Of a stretch of DNA of 28,886 nt, positions 8,033 through 15,622 are shown piece after piece. The translations under genes were made by a program, and so were the position numbers. The first letter of the stretch is position 1, and each line of letters opens with the position of its first letter. The stretch is taken from contig CAYXTC010000002.1 of assembly GCA_964468405.1 (NCBI GenBank), forward strand, positions 1-28,886, in the 5' to 3' direction. Below the pieces are notes generated by a model. That model was not told where the DNA came from and did not search any database. It saw nothing but the letters and a program-made list of their open reading frames with translations. The DNA is from CAYXTC01 sp964468405. GTDB taxonomy: Bacteria > Patescibacteriota > Minisyncoccia > Minisyncoccales > GWA2-38-27.

Positions 8033-8059
8033 TCAGGGTGGTTTCAAGGGGTTCTTCAT
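8033..8059 (-). CDS. Possible 8-codon leader peptide (MKNPLKPP)
   Basis: Within the leader of the 7971 operon an ATG is preceded by GAGGAGAAGGAAG, as good a ribosome site as any in the window, and runs eight codons to TGA. The peptide is proline- and lysine-rich. Such short leader ORFs can act in translation-dependent control, but no clear attenuator hairpin follows, so this is tentative. Confidence 0.35.
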   Translation of the reverse strand: MKNPLKPP

Positions 8060-8079
8060 CTTCCTTCTCCTCTATTACC

Positions 8080-8155
8080 TTGTGAAAGAACGGATCCTGC
8101 TCTCTAGCAAGATCATCATTCTAAGATTATACAAAAGAAGAGCTCTTTTTGTCAA
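8080..8155 (-). promoter_or_regulatory. Promoter and boxA-like leader of the 7971/7763 operon
   Basis: Minus strand TTGACA (8150-8155), 18-bp spacer, TATAAT (8126-8131). The leader carries CCGTTCTTTCACAA (8080-8093), a boxA-like element about 27 nt after the expected start. The -35 lies 17 bp beyond the stem of the terminator of the upstream HEAT-protein gene. Confidence 0.75.
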
Positions 8156-8171
8156 TGTATAGAAATAAAGA

Positions 8172-8198
8172 GGGCCGAGTATTTTTCATACTCGGCCC
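8172..8198 (-). terminator. Intrinsic terminator of the HEAT-repeat gene
   Basis: Perfect 11-bp stem GGGCCGAGTAT / ATACTCGGCCC with a 5-nt loop, followed on the minus strand by TCTTTATTT. The same stem occurs at 9366-9392 after the paralogous lipoprotein gene. Confidence 0.85.
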
Positions 8199-8208
8199 TT
8201 GCCCTCTC

Positions 8209-9261
8209 TTAATCATCCGACAGGTCCTCGATCACTTCTTCTGCTTCCTCCCTGACATCCTCTGAAGGATCATCCCGGCTGATCTTTTCTAGCCGTCTAA
8301 TCGCTGGGTCGTCTTTTTCCAAGATATCCCCCAGTTTCTTGACGGCTTTTTCTCTGACCTCAGGCTCTGGGTCTGAAGCAGCGCAGGAAAGAAGAATCCT
8401 CTTAGAAACAGATTGGGGAATCTCCTCCAAGTCGTCAAGGGCGTCCAGGCGTTCGTCTTTATCGCCTGTTCGCATGGTCAAAGAAAATTCAGCGATCTTT
8501 TGGCGCAACAGGAGAACTTCCACCCGCTGGTAGGCTCTCCTTGCTTCCTGCCTGACCTCTTCTGAGGGGTCTTTGGAGCCCGCTCTTTCAAGAACAGGGA
8601 GAACTTTCTCGCTCTTTACAGAACCGAGGATCTCCACTGCCTTCAGGCGAACCTCTTGGGCAGGATCTTCCTTAACTGACTCCTCCAGACGCTCAAGCGC
8701 CTCTTCATCTTCTCCGGAGAGAGTGAAGCCGCCCAAAGTATCCAGGGCTGCCATTCTTTCCGAGGACTCTGTAGAGTCCAGTCTCTCAAGGGTCTTTTCC
8801 AGAGCCTTTTTCCTCTTGTCGTCTTCCGGGACTCCGGAACGAGGAGTTCTAGGAAAAGGATCCTGCAGAATGGCCGGCCCTCTTGTAGCGGCGGGCTCTC
8901 TCCGTCTGCCGCCGTAAGTAGGTTCCGGGGCGCCCGTATAGGGGCTCCGTCCGCCACTGTAGCGATCGTGGCTGGCATACCTTGTCCTGCTGCCGCCGTA
9001 AGTAGGTTCCGGGGCACCCGTATAGGGGCTCCGTCCGCCTCTACTGCGCCGGCGATGGTCAGGGTAGTCGCCGTAATAACCGCCCCTGTCGTGGTCAAAA
9101 ACGACAGTGACGTCACCGTATTCGGTGCCTATCGTAACGCTACCTCCCAAAATGTGGTCAAAAAAATCACCATCGTCGTCATCATCATCGGCTCGGGCAA
9201 CACTGGGCAGGAAAAAAACCCCTGCCAGCAAAATCGTCAGCAAAGCGATCTTGGCCTTCAT
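8209..9261 (-). CDS. Exported HEAT-repeat protein with RSPYTGAPEP repeats
   Basis: Secreted or periplasmic-side protein of 350 residues. Residues 1-24 are a signal peptide (MKAKIALLTILLAGVFF, cleavage after VARA), followed by six aspartates. A beta-like segment (about 40-65) and a Gly/Arg/Tyr-rich low-complexity region hold two identical 15-residue units starting GRSPYTGAPEP at residues 76 and 104. Residues about 150-348 are HEAT-like repeats (DPAQEVRLKAVEILG, DPSEEVRQEARRAYQ, DPEPEVREKAVKKLG, DPSEDVREEAEEVIE), usually protein-binding scaffolds. The 5' part and promoter are identical to those of the gene at 9422-9652. AAGGAG lies 9 nt before the ATG. Function unknown; the family of the N-terminal region is not recognised. 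Confidence 0.85.
   Translation of the reverse strand: MKAKIALLTILLAGVFFLPSVARADDDDDDGDFFDHILGGSVTIGTEYGDVTVVFDHDRGGYYGDYPDHRRRSRGGRSPYTGAPEPTYGGSRTRYASHDRYSGGRSPYTGAPEPTYGGRRREPAATRGPAILQDPFPRTPRSGVPEDDKRKKALEKTLERLDSTESSERMAALDTLGGFTLSGEDEEALERLEESVKEDPAQEVRLKAVEILGSVKSEKVLPVLERAGSKDPSEEVRQEARRAYQRVEVLLLRQKIAEFSLTMRTGDKDERLDALDDLEEIPQSVSKRILLSCAASDPEPEVREKAVKKLGDILEKDDPAIRRLEKISRDDPSEDVREEAEEVIEDLSDD
8906..9039 (-). repeat. 84-bp-period internal direct repeat in the HEAT-protein gene
   Basis: Two 50-bp blocks (8906-8955 and 8990-9039) differ at one base and encode the two GRSPYTGAPEP units, 28 codons apart. The lipoprotein paralogue has one diverged copy (RSPYSGAPEPVYCG). Confidence 0.9.
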
Positions 9262-9348
9262 CGTACTACTCCTTATGTTAGGGTTTTCTGTTAAAGAACC
9301 AAACTTTACAATCTGCCCCTATTATAGCAAATATCTTCTATTTGTCAA
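9211..9348 (-). repeat. 138-bp perfect repeat, copy 1 (promoter, boxA, ribosome site, signal peptide)
   Basis: Identical base for base to 9602-9739 by eye. It includes TTGACA (9343-9348), a 16-bp spacer, TATAAT (9321-9326), the boxA-like GGTTCTTTAACAG (9288-9300), AAGGAG and the first 17 codons of the HEAT-protein gene. Confidence 0.95.
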
Positions 9349-9365
9349 TACATAGAAAATAAAGA

Positions 9366-9392
9366 GGGCCGAGTATTTTTTATACTCGGCCC
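9366..9392 (-). terminator. Intrinsic terminator of the lipoprotein gene
   Basis: 11-bp stem GGGCCGAGTAT / ATACTCGGCCC, 5-nt loop, then T-rich tract on the minus strand. It abuts the promoter of the next unit at 9343-9348. Confidence 0.85.
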
Positions 9393-9421
9393 CTATTTTT
9401 TCTGCGTCGGAACCGCCTCTC

Positions 9422-9652
9422 TCATCTCCTACCGCAATAAACGGGTTCTGGGGCACCAGAGTAAGGACTCCTGCCCCTCTTGTAGTAACCATAATCCCCG
9501 TTTTCGTAGTAGACGCTGACGGAACCATGTTCGGTATCAACGGTAGCGCCGCCTTCATCGAGAACGACTCCACCCTCTCCCGTTGAAGAGGCACAGCCCG
9601 TGAAAAAAACCCCTGCCAGCAAAATCGTCAGCAAAGCGATCTTGGCCTTCAT
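9422..9652 (-). CDS. Small lipoprotein, paralogue of the HEAT-protein N-terminus
   Basis: A 76-residue exported protein. The first 17 residues (MKAKIALLTILLAGVFF) are identical to those of the protein at 8209-9261, then a lipobox-like FTGC makes Cys20 the probable lipid-attached residue. The mature part resembles residues 40-90 of the paralogue: ATVDTEHGSVSVYYENGDYG, then GRSPYSGAPEPVYCG near the end, but the HEAT domain is missing. Own promoter, boxA-like leader, AAGGAG and terminator. Likely anchored on the outer face of the cell membrane. Function unknown. Confidence 0.85.
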   Translation of the reverse strand: MKAKIALLTILLAGVFFTGCASSTGEGGVVLDEGGATVDTEHGSVSVYYENGDYGYYKRGRSPYSGAPEPVYCGRR

Positions 9653-9739
9653 CGTACTACTCCTTATGTTAGGGTTTTCTGTTAAAGAACCAAACTTTAC
9701 AATCTGCCCCTATTATAGCAAATATCTTCTATTTGTCAA
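9602..9739 (-). repeat. 138-bp perfect repeat, copy 2 (promoter, boxA, ribosome site, signal peptide)
   Basis: Second copy, driving the lipoprotein gene: TTGACA (9734-9739), TATAAT (9712-9717), boxA-like GGTTCTTTAACAG (9679-9691), AAGGAG, ATG at 9652. Identity ends exactly at the outer edge of the -35 box. Confidence 0.95.
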
Positions 9740-9800
9740 GGGTTTGTTATGGTTCAATACCTTTGCACCACTCTTTAGTAAAATGTATGTATATGGCATA

Positions 9801-9838
9801 CACAAAAAAATGTGGGAGGCCCGTCCTCCCACATTAAT
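9801..9838 (-). terminator. Terminator of the large surface-protein gene; dispersed hairpin copy 1
   Basis: 11-bp stem (AATGTGGGAGG / CCTCCCACATT, 9809-9819 and 9825-9835) with a 5-nt loop, followed on the minus strand by seven T. A 31-nt block including the loop recurs in opposite orientation at 27658-27688. Confidence 0.85.
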
Positions 9839-9869
9839 CTGTCCGAAATGTGTATTAACTAACTAAAGT

Positions 9870-12662
9870 TTAACTTCTAGAAAACGAGAATACTTTTTTA
9901 GAAATAAAGAATAGAATTGCTAAAGCAACGGGCAGTATTAAAAGCCAGAAATACCATCTCTTAAATAGATCTGAAGAAAATATGAGACCGGCAGCAGCGC
10001 TAGTTCTTCCCTTAACCGCGATATCTATCTCTGCGTAATCTGAAGCAGAAGAATCGTTTACACTTACCTCTCCTATCACCTCCACCTGTTGGCTGGTCTC
10101 TAGATCTTTGAGGGCTTTGCCCTGAAAACTGATCGTCCTGGTTGTATTGCTGGGCAGAAAACCAATACCAACCCCCCTCTCAATGTTTCCGGAGAGGGAA
10201 TTCCCTTCCATTGTTAGTTCATTATCATAATCTATTTCCGGAGGAAGGGTAGCCTTAACCGTAACTCTATCTAAATCTTCGGGCCCGCTATTGGTAATAT
10301 TCATTAAGAAGTAAACTTTCTCGCCCGCATCTGTTTTTATAGACTCTTGCCATCTGTTCTGTCCTTCCGCATTTTTTACCAGCATTGAGAAAACTAATCC
10401 CAGACAATCCTCAAAACAGCTGCAGCTGTTTTCTCCACAGTTGCAGGAGCCGTCTCCGCAATGCTCGCACGCTTCACAGTAGTCTTCAGATCCTTCTTGG
10501 CAAGTAGAGCCATCACACTTAAGATTATTGAAGCAGACTCCGTTACTACACCCGTCTAAGGTGCATTCGTTGTCATCAGAACATTCTCTGTATTTGTCCT
10601 GCCTTCCCCCATTTGAGTCATACCAGTACATATCGTCTTGGTAGCATCCCTTTGTGTAGTGAGCATAATATGTCTGCTGAGGGGTTACGCAGGAAGAATT
10701 GTATTGGCAAGAAGGGCTGCCCGAATAACAGGTTTCAGCATAAGTACAGTAATCGGAGACCTGCCAGTTTCCCCAATCCCAGTCACTCCATCCTTCTGTG
10801 CACTGAGAACTTTGCCCTGAACAATATTTAAATCTACTTTTAGTTCTTTTTCCAACGTCGGCGCCGCATCCTGTACCCCAGGGACATCCGTATTGAGTTT
10901 GGGTAGAGACATCACAAACTGTGTCATCTGACTTGTAGTAGCATCCGTCGCAGCAGGGGCCACTGGAACATTCGCACTCTGAAACACACCTGCCGTTGCT
11001 GCAGGTTTCATCAGAATCACATCTTTCAACTAGTTCTCTTTCTGTGCGAGTATCTGAATAACAAGAGCCGTTAGAGCATCCTTTCTCATAGCAAGTTATT
11101 TCTTCATAAACGTCTCCATTGTAGCAGTAATTATCGCCATCATCCTCGCAGTAGTCTGATCCGCAATCTTCGTATTTATTCAAACGATGTCCATCTGCGT
11201 CATACCAGTAGACGTCGTCGTGATAACAAGCCAGGTGGTCTTCTTCTTCATCATCAACTCTTACAGAGCAGGTGGCTGTCTTGCTGTCGTTTCCAGACCT
11301 TACTGTTACGGTTGCAGAATAAGTGCCGGGAGAATAGAATTTCTCTTCACAAGTAGAAGAATGATAATCATAACAGTCTCCATGCCACTCATAGGAGTAG
11401 TAATATCCGCTACCGCCGCTTGCTGAAACAGAGAAGGTTACTTCTTCTCCGATTTCTGCAGGATCTGGATAAGTGTCGCAGGTAATATAAAGGTCGTCGT
11501 CTCTTACGCAAACGCCATTATTGCAACTTTCATTGTATCCGCAATCATCGTATTTCTCTTCCCTGTTGCCGCAGGAATCATANNNNNNNNNNNNNNNNNN
11601 NNNNNNNNNNNNNNNNNNNNNNNNNNNNNNNNNNNNNNNNNNNNNNNNNNNNNNNNNNNNNNNNNNNNNNNNNNNNNNNNNNCCGTAACAGGCTTTGTGA
11701 TCGTGATCTGTGCAGTCTGCTACACAAGCGCCGTTCTCACAGGTTTCATTGTATCCGCAATCATCGTATTTCTCTTCCCTGTTGCCGCAGGAATCATACC
11801 AGTAGACGTCGCCTCCGTAACAGGCTTTGTGATCGTGATCTGTGCAGTCTGCTACACAAGCGCCGTTCTGGCAGGTTTCATTGTATCCGCAGTCATCGTA
11901 TTTCTCTTCCCTGTTGCCGCAGGAATCATACCAATAGACGTCTCCTCCGTAGCAGGCTTTGTAATCGTGGGAAGTACACCCTTGTTCAACAGAAACAGAG
12001 CAAGAAGCACTCTGGCTTTGGCTTCCAGACGTCACAGAAACTGTCGCTTTGTGATTTCCAGAAGAAGAGAAAGCCCTATGACAATCACTGCCTGTGCCGC
12101 TACAGGCCCCAGACCAAGAATAATCATACGATCCTGTCCCCCCGGAAACAGAGGAAACAAAAGTTGAAGACTCCCCTGTCTTAATAGATTTTGGAGAAGC
12201 ATGGCAAGAGACACTTAAATCCGGGGGAGATTTAGGACAGAGATTTAAATCTCTAAGAGTCCCAGAAACTTCGGTGTTATAAAGTCTTACGGTTGGATAA
12301 TAAGAGCCTCTCTTCCCTATGATCTTATTTCCTAAATAATACCACCTTCTATACGCCTGGGTGCGACCGTTATAAGAAAGTATTATTTTACTAAAACCAA
12401 CTTCAATCTGGTAATTGTCTTTTAGTTGTATTTTTATCTCATCATCGCAGCCTGCTTTAATTTTAACATCTCTTATGGCACATTTTGCAACGCCTTTTCC
12501 GTTATAGACGACTTTTCCGTTTTTCATTATTCTAAAATCATCATCAACGCACATACCGCGAATCCCAAGCCTTGAGCCAAGCGCAGAATCAGCATAAATG
12601 AAACCCACCGCTAAGAGAAAAACGAGGAAAAATATCTTAAATAAACTTTTATAATTTTTCAT
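9870..12662 (-). CDS. Large cysteine-rich, PKD-containing, membrane-anchored surface protein (contains assembly gap)
   Basis: Predicted cell-surface protein of about 930 residues as assembled. Residues 1-30 are a signal peptide; about 148-225 a PKD-like domain (SGGTGSYDYSWSGACSG); from 229 come 44-residue repeats (HKACYGGDVYWYDSCGNREE, then KYDDCGYNETCxNGACVADC). A second PKD-like domain and a long disulfide-rich region with CGDGSCNCGENSCSCFEDC follow, then a DUF11-like adhesion domain (about 760-895, FLMNITNSGPEDLDRVTVKA) and a C-terminal helix (WYFWLLILPVALAILFFI) with a basic tail. It probably mediates contact with the environment or a host cell, which is inference. 100 N interrupt the repeats. 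No Shine-Dalgarno site. Confidence 0.85.
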   Translation of the reverse strand: MKNYKSLFKIFFLVFLLAVGFIYADSALGSRLGIRGMCVDDDFRIMKNGKVVYNGKGVAKCAIRDVKIKAGCDDEIKIQLKDNYQIEVGFSKIILSYNGRTQAYRRWYYLGNKIIGKRGSYYPTVRLYNTEVSGTLRDLNLCPKSPPDLSVSCHASPKSIKTGESSTFVSSVSGGTGSYDYSWSGACSGTGSDCHRAFSSSGNHKATVSVTSGSQSQSASCSVSVEQGCTSHDYKACYGGDVYWYDSCGNREEKYDDCGYNETCQNGACVADCTDHDHKACYGGDVYWYDSCGNREEKYDDCGYNETCENGACVADCTDHDHKACYXXXXXXXXXXXXXXXXXXXXXXXXXXXXXXXXXXYDSCGNREEKYDDCGYNESCNNGVCVRDDDLYITCDTYPDPAEIGEEVTFSVSASGGSGYYYSYEWHGDCYDYHSSTCEEKFYSPGTYSATVTVRSGNDSKTATCSVRVDDEEEDHLACYHDDVYWYDADGHRLNKYEDCGSDYCEDDGDNYCYNGDVYEEITCYEKGCSNGSCYSDTRTERELVERCDSDETCSNGRCVSECECSSGPCCDGCYYKSDDTVCDVSTQTQYGCPWGTGCGADVGKRTKSRFKYCSGQSSQCTEGWSDWDWGNWQVSDYCTYAETCYSGSPSCQYNSSCVTPQQTYYAHYTKGCYQDDMYWYDSNGGRQDKYRECSDDNECTLDGCSNGVCFNNLKCDGSTCQEGSEDYCEACEHCGDGSCNCGENSCSCFEDCLGLVFSMLVKNAEGQNRWQESIKTDAGEKVYFLMNITNSGPEDLDRVTVKATLPPEIDYDNELTMEGNSLSGNIERGVGIGFLPSNTTRTISFQGKALKDLETSQQVEVIGEVSVNDSSASDYAEIDIAVKGRTSAAAGLIFSSDLFKRWYFWLLILPVALAILFFISKKVFSFSRS
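11583..11682. other. 100-N assembly gap inside a 132-bp tandem repeat
   Basis: Exactly 100 N, a placeholder length. The flanks are repeat sequence: comparing with the next unit, the shortest in-register filling is 16 bp, the next 148 bp (one more 132-bp unit). 16, 148 and 100 all leave the same reading frame, so the gene need not be broken. Confidence 0.95.
11683..12010 (-). repeat. 132-bp tandem repeat encoding the 44-residue cysteine motif
   Basis: The landmark CCGTARCAGGCTTTGTRATCGTG recurs at 11683, 11815 and 11947, a period of 132 bp. A further copy lies left of the assembly gap. Each unit encodes four or more cysteines and the WYDSCGNREEKYDDCGYN core. Boundaries are approximate. Confidence 0.9.
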
Positions 12663-12697
12663 AAACGTTACTAAGTGTTATCTTAAGTATCATTACA

Positions 12698-12725
12698 TTA
12701 TAATAATAAAGAGTTTTTGTCAAGA
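12698..12725 (-). promoter_or_regulatory. Promoter of the large surface-protein gene
   Basis: Minus strand TTGACA, about 15-bp spacer, TATAAT, roughly 40 nt upstream of the ATG. The leader is AT-rich, and has neither a boxA-like element nor a Shine-Dalgarno sequence. Confidence 0.6.
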
Positions 12726-13059
12726 CCCTGGGCAGCGTATCGTAATACCTTCTACGCTTTTCTGATAACTTGGATCTGAAAACTATGTATCGGCTGGCTA
12801 CCATCGTGTGTTGGCAAAAATACAACACAAACTAACCAGGCCAAGGATCCCTCCCGAATTAGGATTAAAGAGAAAGTTCTATGCCAGGCTCCTTTTGAAA
12901 ATTCAACACACGAATTAAGACCTTAGAACATGGAATACAACGACACAAAGCACCATGGCTTAAACGGCAAGCCCAACCGATCTCTTGGGCTAGAGTGTAA
13001 AATATGTATACCGGAAATAAATTTAAAAGTTGAAAAATAAATGGTAAAATAGGTAACAT
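12726..13059. other. 334-bp intergenic stretch with inverted repeats, no gene recognised
   Basis: Located between the divergent surface-protein gene and pth. CGTGTGTTG (12805-12813) pairs with CAACACACG (12904-12912); alternatively TGTGTTG (12807-12813) pairs with CAACACA (12823-12829); AGCCCAA / TTGGGCT (12970-12976, 12985-12991) forms another hairpin. I looked for tmRNA, RNase P and SRP hallmarks on both strands and found none. It may hold a structured RNA or only regulatory DNA. Confidence 0.3.
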
Positions 13060-13602
13060 ATGAAGTTGGTATTCGGACTGGGAAATCCAGGGATAAAATA
13101 CAGGAACACGCCTCATAATATCGGGTTCGAAGCATTAGAAGAATTAGCGAGAAAGAATGCCTTTCCTGATTTTTCTTCATCGAAGAAGACTCATTCTTTG
13201 TTTTCCAAAAAAGAAAATATTATTCTAATTAAGCCCCAAACTTTTATGAATAAGTCGGGCCTGGCAGCAAAAGAGGCTATGAACTTTTGGCAGGGAGACC
13301 AGATGATCGTAGTCCACGACGATATTGATCTTCCTTTCGGCAGGATAAAGGTCTCAGAGAACAGGGGGTCTGCCGGCCACAAGGGAGTGGAGTCTATTAT
13401 TCAAGAAACTGGGAACAAGGAATTTGTAAGAATCAGAATCGGGGTAAGCCCCGGAAGAAAGATTGATGACCCGGAAAAGTTCGTGCTCCAAAAGTTCTCC
13501 CGAGGACAAGAAACAAAAGACGTTGTTATAGAAAAATCAGTTAATGCCCTAGAGGACATTCTTAAAAAGGGCACAGAAAAAGCAATGGCAAAATATAATT
13601 GA
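13060..13602 (+). CDS. pth: Peptidyl-tRNA hydrolase
   Basis: Releases tRNA from stalled peptidyl-tRNA. The 180-residue protein has the family start MKLVFGLGNPGIKYRNTPHN with the conserved Asn in GLGNPG and the catalytic His in TPHNIGF, the block VVHDDIDLPFGRIK, and GSAGHKGVESI. Length is normal. A weak AGG lies before the ATG. The stop codon TGA forms part of the probable mfd -35 box (TTGACA at 13598-13603). Confidence 0.97.
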   Translation: MKLVFGLGNPGIKYRNTPHNIGFEALEELARKNAFPDFSSSKKTHSLFSKKENIILIKPQTFMNKSGLAAKEAMNFWQGDQMIVVHDDIDLPFGRIKVSENRGSAGHKGVESIIQETGNKEFVRIRIGVSPGRKIDDPEKFVLQKFSRGQETKDVVIEKSVNALEDILKKGTEKAMAKYN

Positions 13603-13626
13603 CAGCCCCATATGGTTCCTATACCA
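13598..13626 (+). promoter_or_regulatory. Probable mfd promoter overlapping the pth stop
   Basis: TTGACA at 13598-13603 contains the pth TGA. A 17-bp spacer leads to TACCAT, a moderate -10 match. The leader would be about 12 nt, again without a Shine-Dalgarno sequence. Confidence 0.5.
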
Positions 13627-13644
13627 TAGAAATCCTATTTAAAA

Positions 13645-15609
13645 ATGAATCGGTCAGAAAAGGAAATTTTAATAGCAGGAATAACCCCCTATTTTCTAGA
13701 AAGGGGGTTCTTGTGGTTTGCAAAAAATAAAAACAAGATAAAGCGAGCGAGAAAAAGACAATCTTTTTTTCAGGAAAACACCCTCTTTCTTGAAAAAGAT
13801 CAGGAATTAAGGATTTCTCATTTAATAAGAAAAATTGACGAACTGGGATATGAAAAGGTGCAAACCATAGACGTCCCTGGAGAGTTTTCCCAATTGGGAG
13901 GAATCGTTGAGATTTTTCCCGTTAACCGAAGAAACGCTGTAAGGTTAGATTTTTTAGGTAATAAAATAACCAATATTGAGATACTAAAAAAAGGAGTAAA
14001 AAGGGAGAAAGAAAGCAAAGACCTTTTGAAGAAAAAACTTAGAAGCCAGAAAAAATATTCTGATCTCAAAGGAATAAAGCAAGGAGATTGCCTTGTCCAC
14101 TTAGACCACGGAATAGGCGTTTTCCAGGGATTTGAAAAGTTTAAGGAAAAGGAATATTTTCTCTTAGAATACGCCCAAGGAGACCGCCTTTTCGTACCAA
14201 AAGGACTAGAGAGAAAACTAACCAGATATGTAGGATTCCTCGATCCTCCCATTTCAAGACTAAACGCTACAACCTGGCAAAAAACCAAAAGAAAAACAAG
14301 GGAAGAAGCAGAAAAACTAGCAAAGGAACTCCTTAAGATCTACTCCAGAAAAGAAACAACCACCCGCCCCCCTTATCCTTCAGAAGACGAATTCGATTCT
14401 CAACTGGCCGCCTCTTTTTTATATAATGAAACGCCGGACCAAGCAGAAGCTATTGAGGATATAAAAAGGGATTTAGAAAAAGAAAAACCCATGGACAGAG
14501 TAGTCTGCGGAGACGTAGGATTCGGCAAAACAGAAGTAGCCCTCAGGGCTGCAGTTAGGGTAGCCAAATCGGGAAGGCAGGCCGTCTTAATATCCCCGAC
14601 CACTATTTTGGCTAACCAGCACTACCAAAATTTCAAAGAAAGGCTTAGAGATCTTCCCTTTAAGATTTCCCTACTAACGAGATTCCAAAAAAATCAACAA
14701 GAAGTTATGAGAGATATTAAAGAGAACAGGACGGATATAATAGTAGGAACTCACAGACTGCTATCGGAAGATATTGCCCCTCTCCTTTTTCAAAAAGAAA
14801 ATTCCGGTCTTTTAATCATTGATGACGAACAAAGATTCGGAGTAAAGCAAAAAGAGAAATTAAAAAAGTTGAGGGGCTCCCTTGACGTGCTCTCGCTCTC
14901 TGCGACCCCGATACCCAGAACTCTTCATCTTGCCCTCTCTTCTTTTAAAGAGATAAGCCTGATTCAGACGCCGCCCCCGGGAAGACTACCTACAAAAACT
15001 TTTGTACTCCCCTACTCTTTGAAAACAATCAAGAAAGCAATAAACAAAGAAATCAAAAGAGGGGGCCAAATATATTATCTGCATAATAGGGTTCGGAGCA
15101 TAGAAAAAGCAAGACAAAGATTCCAAAAAATATTTCCTCGTCTAAAGATCGGGTTGGCTCACGGAGCAATGAAAGAGAACGAATTGTTAGAAAATATATA
15201 CTCCCTGGAAAAAGGGAAAATAGATATGCTAATAGCAACCACTATTATAGAGAACGGTATTGACTTAAAAAACGTAAATACTCTAATAGTAGAAGAGGCC
15301 AGCAAGCTGGGGCTGGCTCAGGCTTATCAGATAAGAGGAAGGGTGGGTAGGTCTTGTAAAGAAAGTTTCGCCTATTTTTTGTCAGGCTCCAAACTAACCC
15401 CTAAAGCCCGAAAAAGACTTAGGGCTCTTGAAAAAGCCAATCAACCCGGGTCGGGGTATAGGGTCGCCCTAAAAGACCTGGAGATCAGAGGAGCCGGCAA
15501 TGTATTAGGCAAAGAACAGTCAGGAACCATAAACCGGGTCGGGCTTAATCTGTACTGCCAAATGATAAGCCAGGCAGTGGAGAAAATAAGAAAAAGCCCG
15601 ACCGAATAG
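13645..15609 (+). CDS. mfd: Minimal transcription-repair coupling factor / Mfd-like translocase
   Basis: DNA translocase of the Mfd family, 654 residues against about 1150 usually. Residues about 50-115 match only the last part of the UvrB-like region (VPGEFSQLGGIVEIFPV). Then comes a CarD-like RNA-polymerase-interacting domain (GDCLVHLDHGIGVFQGFEKF), the helicase motor with Walker A GDVGFGKTEVAL, box II IIDDEQRFG and motif III LSATPIPRTLH, and the TRG element (RGAGNVLGKEQSGTINRVG). The UvrA-binding surface and the C-terminal D7 domain are absent. It should still push RNA polymerase, but recruitment of UvrA is doubtful. No Shine-Dalgarno site; pth-mfd adjacency is common. Confidence 0.9.
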   Translation: MNRSEKEILIAGITPYFLERGFLWFAKNKNKIKRARKRQSFFQENTLFLEKDQELRISHLIRKIDELGYEKVQTIDVPGEFSQLGGIVEIFPVNRRNAVRLDFLGNKITNIEILKKGVKREKESKDLLKKKLRSQKKYSDLKGIKQGDCLVHLDHGIGVFQGFEKFKEKEYFLLEYAQGDRLFVPKGLERKLTRYVGFLDPPISRLNATTWQKTKRKTREEAEKLAKELLKIYSRKETTTRPPYPSEDEFDSQLAASFLYNETPDQAEAIEDIKRDLEKEKPMDRVVCGDVGFGKTEVALRAAVRVAKSGRQAVLISPTTILANQHYQNFKERLRDLPFKISLLTRFQKNQQEVMRDIKENRTDIIVGTHRLLSEDIAPLLFQKENSGLLIIDDEQRFGVKQKEKLKKLRGSLDVLSLSATPIPRTLHLALSSFKEISLIQTPPPGRLPTKTFVLPYSLKTIKKAINKEIKRGGQIYYLHNRVRSIEKARQRFQKIFPRLKIGLAHGAMKENELLENIYSLEKGKIDMLIATTIIENGIDLKNVNTLIVEEASKLGLAQAYQIRGRVGRSCKESFAYFLSGSKLTPKARKRLRALEKANQPGSGYRVALKDLEIRGAGNVLGKEQSGTINRVGLNLYCQMISQAVEKIRKSPTE

Positions 15610-15622
15610 CCGGGCTATAATT

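Noticed and set aside
8643..9116. 157-residue minus-strand frame within the HEAT-protein gene
   Set aside because: Same strand but shifted frame; the alternative frame has signal peptide, clear HEAT repeats and a ribosome site.
11540..12010. Regular repeats that could suggest a CRISPR array
   Set aside because: The unit is a contiguous 132-bp coding repeat in one frame, without spacers of differing sequence.
11697..12167. Long plus-strand frame opposite the surface-protein repeats
   Set aside because: It is an antisense shadow of the 132-bp repeat; its valine/isoleucine repeats follow from the coding strand, and it has no ribosome site.
12865..13180. Minus-strand frames across the pth start
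   Set aside because: Overlap the well-supported pth in antisense, no ribosome site or recognisable product.
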